In this document: positions 1 through 9,813 of the stretch, piece after piece
Position numbering within the stretch: position 1 is the first letter of the stretch
Layout of the letters: each line of letters begins with the position of its first letter
DNA from: Caecitellus pseudoparvulus
Taxonomy: Eukaryota; Bigyra: Bicosoecida
Direction: 5' to 3'
DNA length: 64,000 nt
Assembly: GCA_965644315.1 (NCBI GenBank)
Contig: CBFFRQ010000069.1
Coordinates: forward strand, 1,364,001-1,428,000
The notes under the pieces: generated by a model
The model's database searches: none
Told to the model about the DNA's origin: nothing
The model's input: the letters and a program-made list of their open reading frames with translations, nothing else
Program-made: the position numbers and the translations under genes

Positions 1-893
1 CAGAGCACACGTCTTACCCACTGCCAGGCTTCCCATGAGGAGCAAGGTCCATGAGGTGCCAGTGATCCAGGCGTCTTGCACCGTGTCGTCGCCCAAGCAG
101 TACTGCATCCAGGCTCGGCTGCGCACCATGTGATCAGGAAAGGGGGTCGCCAGCGGCTCCAACAAGCGTTGAAGGCGCTGCGGGCTATCGCCGGTGGACA
201 TGTACGGGGTGTTCATCACTGTCATAGTACTGGCGCTCTCTGAGCTGTTCTTGGGCCAGCTGAGGAATTGCGCTGCCAGCCGCTGCCTGGCGCTTTCATT
301 GCCCAGGCTTGCTCCCATCCAAGAACGCAGTGCGTCTGACAAGTGGAGGTCACTCTCTTCTTTCCGCGTGCCATATGAGTTCACGTTCATCGTGTACGTG
401 CGGTGTGGGCTGCCCTGCATGTGCTCTGCGAGAGCCTCCGAGCTAAAGTGGGCTCGCTCGACCTCTCGCCATGTCGCAGAAGTGTTGGGTGACAGGGGCA
501 CATCAACAATGACGAAGGGGAAGAGACCGTGACGATACCTCCAGTTCTTTGGCGCGTACCATTCTCTGGTGGTCATGCGCTTGATGCTACGAACATTATG
601 CTGCAAGCCAACCTGCGCGCTACCGTGGCCAGTCATGTGCCCAGCGGCCTTGTACAGCGACGAAGGCAAAAGACACGCACTTTGGGGTTGCAGGCATGGT
701 CCTCAGCTTCATGAAGAGCTTGGCCTGTCCATGCCATTTGGTAGCGACACCGAGCCTGCACAGCAATGGCGAACTGCTTCGCAGTACTGTCGCCGGCTGA
801 TTCGTCGCCGCGACACCAGACTGGGCAGCACATCAGCAAGATTGCTAGAGCCCAGCCGAAGCCCGAAAGAAGGCCCGGAGAGAGCAGCCCCAT
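1..893 (-). CDS. Secreted or membrane protein, C-terminus beyond left window edge
   Basis: Read on the minus strand from ATG at 893. Exon 1 (681-893) begins with a signal-peptide-like hydrophobic stretch, FGWALAILLMCC, followed by a probable cleavage region. A 68-nt intron (613-680, GTGCGT...CGCAG) joins in phase 0 to exon 2. Exon 2 stays open from 612 to about 18, where a good donor (GTAAGA, 12-17) suggests the next intron starts. The roughly 270 visible residues include several NxS/T sequons and a hydrophobic segment, TSWTLLLMGSLAV, just before the edge. I do not recognise the family. Shorter splice choices inside 613-680 (acceptor at 649) are possible. It is probably a type I or multi-pass surface protein, but that is inference from the signal peptide and hydrophobic segment only. 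Confidence 0.6.
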
Positions 894-1761
894 TTCCTCT
901 TTCGTGTCTGGTTGAACCTGATCGAGGGTGCGACCGAGGCCTCACGCTTGAGCGCTTTGAGCGGCGGCTTCCTGGGTGGTGAATGAGGCAGCACGCACGC
1001 CACGTGCAACGGAAGCCTTGCGCTCACAGCTAAGAAATGAGGCAAGGCGCACAACACTGCCGTGGCCACAGAGACCACACACCTAAGACTCCCTGGGCAT
1101 GGGTTTGTTCAAATGGGTGCCACGATTGAGCGGTGACGGCTCGATGAAAGGGGGGGCAGCCCTTGCCATAGAATCCAAGCTGCGGGCCTAGCGGATGAGT
1201 AGCCTGACGGAGACGTGTCCAGGTACGGATCACGGAGGAATCATCGTGGTGGCACTACATGCCAGCTTACCTTGCCCCTTGGGCGCATGCTCATGTGCTG
1301 GGATCCGGGCCAAGAAATGGCAAAGTCAGGGAAAACCTCGAGAAGTTCTGCAGCATTCTTGACGTGTGCGCCAGTCGAGCCGCGTTGCCGCCAGGGGGGA
1401 CACAGTTGGCCCCTAGGCTATGATTTTGGCGGTACCTCTTACAATTGACCCTTCGCACCCCTTTCACGCACACGAATTCTGGGAGTGCACGATTAAAACC
1501 CACCCACTTTCTGCAAAGGCACTCGAATGATTGTTGCCCAACGGCAACTTGCGCACCACGCACGTGTCTTTCACCCAGCAACATGGCTGCTCAAACTGCT
1601 GTCTCTACAAAGGAAGGACACCCGAGCCTTGCAATGCTTCCGGCATCGTGGCGAGCAATCCCAGTGGTGCAGCCTCACTGGACACATGCTGCTGAAGCTG
1701 TGAGTACCAGATTCCGCACCCTGCAGAGCAGCCATGCTTTTTACCCTGGCTGACGTTTGCT
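894..1761. promoter_or_regulatory. Divergent intergenic region
   Basis: These 868 nt separate the minus-strand secreted protein from the plus-strand ArfGAP gene. They must hold the promoters and 5' leaders of both. I see short overlapping ORFs with no family resemblance, and no TATA-like box, RNA gene or repeat that I would defend. Confidence 0.4.
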
Positions 1762-2716
1762 ATGCCGGCACAGCCCGAGGAGGCGAGCGAACTCATGTCA
1801 CGACTCGATGAAGTCATGGATCAGGAAGGCAACCGCGTTTGTGCCGAGTGCCCCATTCAACATCCACAGTGGGCTGTCCTGGATCGAGGTGCGATATGCT
1901 TGCACTTATCGCATCAAGCTGCTTGTCACTCTTGTGCCGTGCCCACAGGCATCTTCGTATGCAGTCTGTGCGCGGGGGTTCATAGAGAGGGGGTCTCCAA
2001 GCGTGTGAGGAGCGTCGCCTACGACTCGAGCACGTGGGCGGATGAGGCAAACGTGGCTTTGATGGAGAAGAAGGGCAACGCAAAGCACAACGCGCTCTAT
2101 GCGAGCAAGACAGGGAAACTGCCTCCACCACCGAGCGATCCAACGTATCCTCAGATGAGGGAGTACATCTTTGAGAAGTACTCGTTCACTCCAAGCGTTG
2201 CCGCAGGGTCTGCAGGCAAACAGCTTGCCGCGGCGCCCACATGCGGCATGCTATTTGTCACCGCGGTCTCAGCAGCCAAGCTGAAGAATAGAGACACTGG
2301 CATTGGAGGGGATGTGTCAGACCCATTCCTCAAAGTCACTCTTGGCGACCAGGTAGTGAAGTCCTCCATCGTGCAGGACAGCCTTGACCCAGTGTGGGAC
2401 CAAGAGCTCGACGCTCTCAAGTGGGATGGCATGTCGCTTCTACAGGTTTGTGCTCCTCGCGGTAGCTGCTGTGCTCTCCATGCCCCCCCCCCTTCACGCG
2501 ACAGCGCTCGCTGCGCAGCTGGAAGTCCTGGACTATGACAAGTTCACCTCCGATGACACACTCGGGAAGGTTGTCATAGATCTTGATAACATCCCAGACA
2601 GTGGCGAAGACGAAGCGGGCATCCAGCACCTGACTTTGTCCCTAGCAGGGGACCATGCCCTGCCAGGCAGCACCGTCTCAGTCTCGCTGCAGTACAAGGA
2701 CTTGCGCAAATGGTAG
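1762..2716 (+). CDS. ArfGAP domain plus C2 domain protein (AGD11-13/ZAC type)
   Basis: Exons 1762-1888, 1949-2445 and 2519-2716 give 273 aa. The first intron (60 nt) splits the ArfGAP zinc finger. Joining it restores Cys27-X2-Cys30-X16-Cys47-X2-Cys50 with the catalytic arginine in GVHRE (Arg55). A C2 domain follows (about residues 125-240), with LFVTAVSAAKL, SDPFLKV and, across the second intron (2446-2518), LEVLDYDKF. In known relatives the ArfGAP domain stimulates GTP hydrolysis on Arf and the C2 domain binds membrane phospholipid with Ca2+. The protein probably acts on vesicle traffic at membranes. The architecture matches the plant AGD12/ZAC group, though this copy is somewhat shorter. 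The start is the first ATG that gives the complete finger. Confidence 0.85.
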
Positions 2717-2890
2717 GCCCCTACTTCGACAAGCGCCGGAATCGTTCAAAACGAAACGTGCCACCCACCAGTGTTTCTGTGGTCATTGAACGACAAGCAG
2801 CGTATTTGCTGTTGGTGGCAAGGTTTGGTCCTCGCAGCTCAGCTGTTCGGGTACTGGAGTCAATGCACATGCGTCCGTCAGGTGTGCAGC

Positions 2891-5800
2891 ATGCACAGTC
2901 GCCAGGGTCCCCGAAGGCTGAATGTGGATGAGGACTCAGACGACAGCCTTTCCGACTCTTTCGCTGGGGGGCAGGGCTCAGCAGCCGCGGCAGAGGAAAC
3001 GACGTCACGTGGCCGCACCAGCCCAGACGCTTCCCAGCGCCCTTCGCCTCTACACTTGGCGTCGTACCTGTGGAAGAAATCCAGTGGCCGTTCCTTCTTT
3101 GGGCGCCGCAATTGGTTACGGCGCTGGTTTGAACTGGACCCCTTTGAGCCTTGTCTATGGTATGCGCCGTCTCCCGATCGTGAAGAAGGAGTGAGTTTGT
3201 CCTGCGGAAGTTGCATGCGATCAATCATCCTGGCACGCTTGTGCCTTTTGCCTCACAGAAAGCGATTCCACTGCTTGGTGCGAAAATTGCAACGTGTTCA
3301 CACAGAAAACATGACCATTGCTTCCAAATATCAAGCCCCCTTGATGGGGAGCAAGCGGTCCCGACCACTTGGCTCCTGAGAGCTGAAGATGACAGCACCC
3401 TGTGCACCTGGATGGCAGCGCTTAGTGGGGTGCGCTCCCTGTGGACGTTGCACGGCGAGCCTGACGCACTGACACTGGATCCACATGTCCATCCAGTTGC
3501 CCAGCCAGCACTGCTCATGCAGCTCACGACTGCAGCGCACGCAGCAGCAGCTCGGCTGGCACGGGCAGCCGATGAAAGTGCACCGAAACCCAGAGCTGAA
3601 AGAGCCGATAGCCTTGACAGCGACGATAGCTTGGCGATTGAAACAAAAGGCGCGTCTTCGCATGCTGTTGATGAAGATGAAGCTGCTCTTCCTGGTCCAG
3701 GCGTGCCCGGAGAGGCTGTGCACTTGCACGCTGAGGGAGAGGACCAGGCTGCGTTGCCCAGCCCGATTGCATCTTCACAGGAGTGCACGGGCACGCCCAC
3801 TGGCGGCGTTCAAACTCCTGCTCTAGAAGAAGGCTCTGATCGTTCACTGCCACCCAGCCCACCGAGCCCGAGAGCAGCTCCAAGCACTGGTCCTGTTCAA
3901 CCTGACCAGGCCACTGAGCAGCCGATGCCTGGTGGCAACCCGTTCTCCCCTGCCCCCGAGCGAGAGCCGTCAGTGCCTGGTGGCAACCCGTTCTCCCCTG
4001 CCCCCGAGCGAGAGCCGTCAGTGCCTGGTGGCAACCCGTTCTCCCCTGCCCCCGAGCGAGAGCCGTCAGTGCCTGGTGGCAACCCGTTCTCCCCTGCCCC
4101 CGAGCGAGAGCCGTCAGTGCCTGGTGGCAACCCGTTCTCCCCTGCCCCCGAGCGAGAGCCGTCAGTGCCTGGTGGCAACCCGTTCTCCCCTGCCCCCGAG
4201 CGAGAGCCGTCAGTGCCTGGTGGCAACCCGTTCTCCCCTGCCCCCGAGCGAGAGCCGTCAGTGCCTGGTGGCAACCCGTTCTCATCCTCCCAAGCTCCAA
4301 CGATTCAAGTACGGAGCGACGCCACAGATAGCTTTAGTGCAGAAGACTTGACAAGAGTGGCCTCTGAGGCTCCACAGCGACCCAATCACAGTGGAGTGCA
4401 ACCCGAAGGAAGCTATCCTGCCACTGAAGTGCAAGTTCCCGTCGAGGACGCACGGTCTCACAGTTCACGCGGTTCACGGGAAGAAGTGGCTGATCGCTCA
4501 GAACCCGAGAGCGTTCGGAGCTTTTCATTTGAACTTGAGGAGTCGCGCGGAGAGGCTTCGAGTGGTTGTCCTGATGCCGGTGAAACGGCCAGCAGTATTG
4601 TTGTGCAACCAGTGAGCGCCGCTTACAGCCGACACAATAGGCAACGAACAGCTTTTTCTGAGTCCTCCACCTCCTCTGGGACTGATTCCCACGCAAAGGT
4701 TTTGAGCGACGGCCAAGCGGGTGAATCGAAGAGTCCTGTGCTGATGAGCCTTGAGGAGGGGGACAAAACAAGGGCAGCAGGTCACGTTGTCAGGGCCTTG
4801 CGCACAAGGGCAGCTTTGAGGGCACTGGCTGAAGCAGGGCAGCACGAAGCCTCTTGTTTGCGGGCTGATGTGTTGACTGAGGAGGACGCACGGCCAACAA
4901 GCAGCGCTCGTGACGCTCCTCGCTTTTCTGCCACCTCCACCGGCAGCCCCATTTCCCCAACCAGCGAATGCGACGCTGAGCAGCCCTCCTCATTCTTGTC
5001 ACAACTTGAAGAGGGTCTTGTTAGTCTCAAGGCTTTCCACGACTCCACGGCAGAGCTTGATCTTGTACCTCCACTATCTACCGCCTCGCAGGCACCCATC
5101 GTGCATGCTGGGCATGCTCCCAGCGAAGTGCCGCCTGTGGGCGATATTATCCAGCCCATAGAGGGATTCGTGCGGCCCAACGCTGCCCAGGCTACGGCTG
5201 AAGAAAAAGTTCTTGAGGCAGCGTCCACATTCCCTTCGGAGAAGGGTGACTGCGAGGAGCCTACCGCAAGAGTTGTGACGACATCGAGCGCAGCTTCTCT
5301 GTCAGTCTTTGAAGGGGTTCGTGCTGATGTGGAGCCAAGTCATCGACTTCCTCTGTGCCACACTGCAGTCCCCACCCGGTCAGCGCACACGATGAATGGA
5401 GGCAGTGGGTCGTTTCAGCAGAGTGTGGGCGCGGAGGGCGGTGTGGTGGGGGTGTCTGGGGAGAGTGTGGGCGCGGAGGGCGGTGTGGTGGGGGAGTCTG
5501 GGGAGAGTGTGGGCGCGGAGGGCGGTGTGGTGGGGGTGTCTGGGGAGAGTGTGGGCGCGGAGGGCGGTGTGGTGGGGGTGTCTGGGGAGAGTGTGGGCGC
5601 GGAGGGCGGTGTGGTGGGGGTGTCTGGGGAGAGTGTGGGCGCGGAGGGCGGTGTGGTGGGGGTGTCTGGGGAGAGTGTGGGTGCGGAGGGCGGTGTGGTG
5701 GGGGTGTCTGGGGAGAGTGTGGGCGCGGAGGGCGGTGTGGTGGGGGTGTCTGGGGAGAGTGTGGGCGCGGAGGGCGGTGTGGTGGGGGTGTCTGGGGAGA

Positions 5801-6711
5801 GTGTGGGCGCGGAGGGCGGTGTGGTGGGGGTGTCTGGGGAGAGTGTGGGTGCGGAGGGCGGTGTGGTGGGGGTGTCTGGGGAGAGTGTGGGCGCGGAGGG
5901 CGGTGTGGTGGGGGTGTCTGGGGAGAGTGTGGGCGCGGAGGGCGGTGTGGTGGGGGTGTCTGGGGAGAGTGTGGGCGCGGAGGGCGGTGTGGTGGGGGTG
6001 TCTGGGGAGAGTGTGGGCGCGGAGGGCGGTGTGGTGGGGGTGTCTGGGGAGAGTGTGGGCGCGGAGGGCGGTGTGGTGGGGGTGTCTGGGGAGAGTGTGG
6101 GCGCGGAGGGCGGTGTGGTGGGGGTGTCTGGGGAGAGTGTGGGCGCGGAGGGCGGTGTGGTGGGGGTGTCTGGGGAGAGTGTGGGTGCGGAGGGCGGTGT
6201 GGTGGGGGTGTCTGGGGAGAGTGTGGGCGCGGAGGGCGGTGTGGTGGGGGTGTCTGGGGAGAGTGTGGGTGCGGAGGGCGGTGTGGTGGGGGTGTCTGGG
6301 GAGAGTGTGGGCGCGGAGGGCGGTGTGGTGGGGGTGTCTGGGGAGAGTGTGGGCGCGGAGGGCGGTGTGGTGGGGGTGTCTGGGGAGAGTGTGGGCGCGG
6401 AGGGCGGTAGGGCTAGTTGTGAAGGTGGCAAGGCTCTTCGCAAACCAGTAGGTTCAGCAGCCTCTCTAAGAGTTCATTCTCGTGTACCAGGCCTTAATGG
6501 AGAAGTCAACCGAGAGAGATTGCACACTGCTAGTGACTCTGAGACAGCGAGTGTTCGTCCATCAGAGTCTGTTCGGTCCACTTTGGGCGAGTTTCTCGCT
6601 TTTGCATGCGAGGAATCCTCCGACAGTGACGAGGATGATTGGGGTTTGCCCGTGCATGAACCTATGCCGCGGGAAACTCTAGCCGCTCTACACAAGGTGT
6701 TGCATGGGTGA
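2891..6711 (+). CDS. PH-domain protein with two tandem-repeat arrays
   Basis: Exons 2891-3190 and 3259-6711 (intron 3191-3258, GTGAGT...CACAG, phase 0) encode 1250 aa. After an acidic Ser-rich start, residues of about 55-155 look like a pleckstrin-homology domain: YLWKKSSGRSFFGRRNW, RRWFELDP, and a C-terminal helix LCTWMAALSG. The intron falls inside this fold. The rest is low-complexity. It includes a 16-residue Pro-rich repeat array (3928-4283), a long Ser/Glu/Ala-rich region, a 14-residue Gly/Val repeat array (5419-6408) and an acidic tail ending near LAALHKVLHG. PH domains usually bind phosphoinositides or proteins, so a membrane scaffold is plausible. No enzymatic domain is visible. An in-frame ATG at 2771 is a less likely start. 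The stop overlaps a donor-like GGGTGAGTAAG, but the next gene lies only 49 nt away. Confidence 0.7.
3928..4283 (+). repeat. 48-nt tandem repeat, 7 full copies plus partial
   Basis: The unit encodes PGGNPFSPAPEREPSV. Seven copies (3928-4263) read as identical in DNA sequence, followed by a partial eighth copy that breaks off after PGGNPFS. The period is a multiple of three, so frame is kept. Identity at silent sites indicates recent expansion or ongoing homogenisation. Confidence 0.95.
5419..6408 (+). repeat. 42-nt tandem repeat, 23 full copies plus partial
   Basis: The unit encodes ESVGAEGGVVGVSG. Copy 1 has Q instead of E at the first position. Copy 2 has V to E (GTG to GAG). Copies 7, 11, 19 and 21 carry the silent change GGC to GGT. 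All others read as identical. The 24th copy stops after ESVGAEGG. Because the period is divisible by three and the unit lacks stops, other frames on both strands are also open here. Those ORFs are artefacts of the repeat. Confidence 0.95.
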
Positions 6712-6760
6712 GTAAGCGATAAACATTTTGATGGGTTACATTGTGAAGGAATGTCAAGCA

Positions 6761-8593
6761 TCACTCATCGATTTCGTCTGCTCCGTCAAGTGCGGCGTAC
6801 ACGTCGGGTTGAGTTTTGAATGCTGCCTCGTAGAGCTTAGTGCTGGCTGCCAAGTCCACCACACCACACACTTCGCGGATGGAGTGCATGGAAAGCTGGG
6901 GCACCCCAACATCAACCGTTGGCATGCCAAGGGAGGCTGCGAGGATGGGGCCAATAGTGGTTCCGCAGCCCATGTCCTGCCGGACGACAAAGTGCTGCAG
7001 TTTCACACCAGCCGCAACAGCGAATTGCTTGAATGCATGGGTTGTCACAAGGTTGGTGGCGTAGCGCTGGTTCACGTTGTGCTTGATAACAACGCCAGCA
7101 TTCATGGCCGGGCGGTGGCACCGCTCGTGCTTGCCAGGGTAGTTGGGGTGAACAGAGTGGGCCATATCAGCAGAAACCAGGAGAGACTTGCGCACGCTCT
7201 GTCGTACAGCAGCTGCGTCGTCGCCGTTCAGCGCGCTGACGATTGTGGCCATGAGGGAGCCGTCAGCCCCTGAGCCAGATTGGGAGCCCACCTCCTCGTG
7301 GTCGAATAGGGCAGCCACTGAGACATGCTTGGCGGCAGCGATGGCCTCGTCCGAAGCGGACGCCTTCAAAAGCCCTTCAATGGCACCAAAGCAAGAAGCC
7401 AGGTTGTCCAGGCGAGGGGCGAAGACGAACTCGTTGTATACGCCTCCCAGGGCGCACGGCTGCACGTCAAAGAGAGCCAGCTCCATGTCTACAATGTCTC
7501 CGACGCTGACTTTCAGCTCCTCGGCCAACGCACCAAGCAAGGCAGAGTGGTGCAGGTCGGCAGCGCCAGGGCCGCCTGCATCGCCAGCTGCGGTTGGAGC
7601 CGGTGCCGGTGCGTTCAGGCTGTCCGCCGCAGCCGTGGCGAGAATGGGGGCCAGATGTTCTTCCTTGTTCACCTTGAATGCCGTGCGCTCCTCTGCAGAG
7701 GTCAGGTGGATGGCCAGGTTGGAAATGCGCAGCAGGGGGCGGTTGATCTTGACGAGGCGAGTCTTGAATGTGTCGCCCACTTTCACGATGACACGCCCAG
7801 CTACGGAGAGGTCCCGGTCGAACCAAGTGTGCCACAGTCCGCCACCGTATGTCTGCACCCCAACAGTCCTGCACAAGGAGGTGGGAGAACTGGGGTGAGG
7901 GCAAGCGTCTTACATTCCTTGTGCGCAAGTGGCACGTACAGGTAGCCCTCCTTTGTCTGCTTGGAGGCAGGTTTGACCTTCAGACACGGCGAGTCTGTGT
8001 GTCCTGCGACGACTGCAATCCCGTTCCCAGGTTCAAACCCCCCACCGATGGTGAATGCCACCAAAGAGGATTGGTTGCGGGTCAGGAAGTACCTGCGGGG
8101 GCGCCGGCAGCGCGCGGTTCGCTTGCGGGATTTGGCCGCAACCACGCCAACAGGACACGCACTTGCCGCCAGGCTTCAGCGACCATGGCTGCCCTTCCTT
8201 GAGGCGCTCGAATCCTGGAACGTAGATAATGGGTGGGGTTTCTCACCCATCTCAAGCTGCCGGCCAAGCCCCTTGCTCACCTGCAGCCTCGAAGCGCTTC
8301 TGGGCTTCCAGCGTGGCATGAAAGACACTCGACGAGCCATCGTTGAACGCCAAGAAGTCCTGGGCGATGGAAACTTCCGTCTCGGTGGGGAAAGACACTT
8401 TGGGCTCTGAATCTGAGGCAGCAGCCATGTTGCGGCGAGGGGTTGTTGTAGCTGGCACGAAAGAGGCAGCTGCTGAGAAAGCTGCTGCTGGCTTGGAGAG
8501 GGTCCGGCTTGGGCTCCCGAGCACAGCTGGCGTGGGGCAGACAACTGGAAGAGCTCTACGTGCAAGTCGGTGGAGACGAATGACACGTGCCAT
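6761..8593 (-). CDS. DNPEP: Aspartyl aminopeptidase, M18 family
   Basis: Exons 8281-8593, 8163-8214, 7940-8092 and 6761-7868 give 541 aa. Introns are 66, 70 and 71 nt with donors GTGAGC, GTGCGT and GTACGT. This zinc metallopeptidase removes N-terminal Asp/Glu from peptides. M18 hallmarks are present: GHTDSPCLK, TYGGGLWHTWFDRD, FDHEEVGSQS, ADMAHSVHPNY and PQLSMHSIREV, which together supply the His/Asp/Glu metal ligands. The C-terminal catalytic region is full length. The first 55 residues are Arg/Ala/Ser-rich and look like an organelle presequence. Met56 (NMAAASDSEPK) could start a cytosolic form. The 3' end faces the PH-repeat gene at 49 nt, and the 5' end is divergent from the mS35 gene. Confidence 0.95.
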
Positions 8594-8912
8594 GGCGCTC
8601 AGTGGTCAGAATGTTGAAGGGGGGAGGTGGAATGTTGCAGTGGTCATGGTTTGCATCTCCCCTCAATGCCTGCAAACAGAACGCCCGTCTAACAGCCGCC
8701 TGAAAAGCGCAGTGGGCCTTGGCGACCACATCGCTGCACATCAACTCCATGCTCTTCTGGGTGCCCAGTTCTTGTTCCGCGAGCTCCACTCTTATCGCCA
8801 GTGGAAGTGCACGAGAGGCTCATTGCTTTCTCCACTTGTGCTATTTCCGCACCTCCGCTGCCAGCTGCTGCCCAAGTGCTTCAGGTCCTGACTTTCTGCG
8901 CGGAAGAGCGAC
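8594..8912. promoter_or_regulatory. Divergent upstream region, DNPEP / mS35
   Basis: This 319-nt spacer lies between two opposite start codons. It should contain a bidirectional promoter and both 5' leaders. I see no recognisable core-promoter element or repeat. Confidence 0.4.
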
Positions 8913-9753
8913 ATGGCATTCCTCCTAGCAAAATCTGCCAGTCGCATCTCCCCCGCAGCACAGCTCGCTTTCCGGGCTTGCAGGGCTAGGTACGCAAGCC
9001 GTGGCAATGCACGATTGTGCCCTGGCTCATGAGCAGCTTCCCGCGCCGGCCTTTTGCAGTTCAAACAGCGCGAGCCCCGGTACCCTGTCTTTCGACACCC
9101 TACATGGTGCTTACAAGGAGCACGTGGCGGCAGCTGAGTCCCGAAAGCAGCAGCTGGAGGAGCTGCAAGCGGCTGTCGCTTCCCCTGGGGGCCAGGCCAC
9201 GCTCTTGCAAGCAGCTTTGCTGAAGACTGTCGCGCAGCCCGGGGAGGACGCGCTGATGGAGCAGGCCAACAAGTCAGAGCATGTGCCTCGCAGCTTTGAC
9301 CCTCACACAGCCCAGCACTCTGACGAGTACGTGCCTGTGGCTGACCCTCTGGCTCACGGCGCGCTGCTGGTAGACTTGGATGCCTGTACACAGTTCATGT
9401 CGCTGAGCTTGCATGGCCCCGTCGACGCAGCAAGCGACGCCAAAGCGGAGCTGCAGGTTCCCGATGCGGCAATGCTGGTGTCACCCGTGGCACGCAAGTA
9501 CGTGCGGGAGCTGGCGGGCCCCAGATACCAGTGGCAGCACCGTCGCCTTCGCATTGTGTCCCGCAAGTTCCCTACGGCTTCTCAAAACCAACGACATGCT
9601 TTGGAGCAAGCCCAAGCCGTGTTGCAAGAAGCAGAAGCCTTAGCAGAAGAGTTTGGCGACTTCCACCAGCCCAAGGTGGTCCCCCTGCCTTACGGGCACA
9701 AGGCCCGCCGCCGTGCGAAGCGACGCAAAGCCAAGGCAGGGCTGGCGTTCTAG
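8913..9753 (+). CDS. Mitochondrial small ribosomal subunit protein mS35-like
   Basis: Exons 8913-8989 and 9060-9753 (intron 8990-9059, GTACGC...TGCAG) give 256 aa. The first exon encodes a classic mitochondrial presequence, MAFLLAKSASRISPAAQ. The best diagnostic segment is about residues 165-205: VRELAGPRYQ, then SRKFPTASQNQRHALEQA, which resembles the MRP-S28/mS35 core of the mitoribosomal small subunit. The tail is very basic (HKARRRAKRRKAKAG), as expected for an rRNA-binding protein. The family call rests on that short core recalled from memory, so it is moderate. A GTG-initiated reading from 9001 lies inside the intron and is not the start. The gene converges on the kinesin, 60 nt apart. 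Confidence 0.65.
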
Positions 9754-9765
9754 GCACCATCTTGA

Positions 9766-9781
9766 ATGCAATGCATTGCAT
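9766..9781. other. 16-nt perfect palindrome between convergent stops
   Basis: The sequence ATGCAATGCATTGCAT is its own reverse complement. It sits in the 60-nt gap between the mS35 stop (+) and the kinesin stop (-). It carries AATGCA on both strands, a hexamer also found just after other stops in the window. A bidirectional 3'-end processing signal is a guess. Confidence 0.5.
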
Positions 9782-9813
9782 GCGCTGTGCCAGTCGTTGG
9801 TTTTCGTCTTCCT

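Noticed and set aside
3524-4300. Antisense and other-frame ORFs across the 48-nt array
   Set aside because: Same repeat artefact. They have no start context or family similarity.
5419-6408. CRISPR-like array
   Set aside because: There are no spacers. The units are directly adjacent and lie in a eukaryotic coding frame.
5355-6451. Three further ORFs of about 340-350 codons overlapping the 42-nt repeat, on both strands
   Set aside because: They are open only because the repeat period is divisible by three and the unit lacks stops. The frame of the PH-domain gene is the one that continues open on both sides for kilobases.
6709-6720. GGGTGAGTAAG at the end of the PH-repeat gene, resembling a splice donor
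   Set aside because: It coincides with the stop codon, and the next 50 nt lead straight into the opposite-strand DNPEP gene with no acceptor or exon visible.
9001-9059. Start of the mS35 gene at 9001 or 9007
   Set aside because: 9001 is GTG and both positions lie within a typical 70-nt intron. Splicing to 8913-8989 gives an ATG and a mitochondrial presequence.
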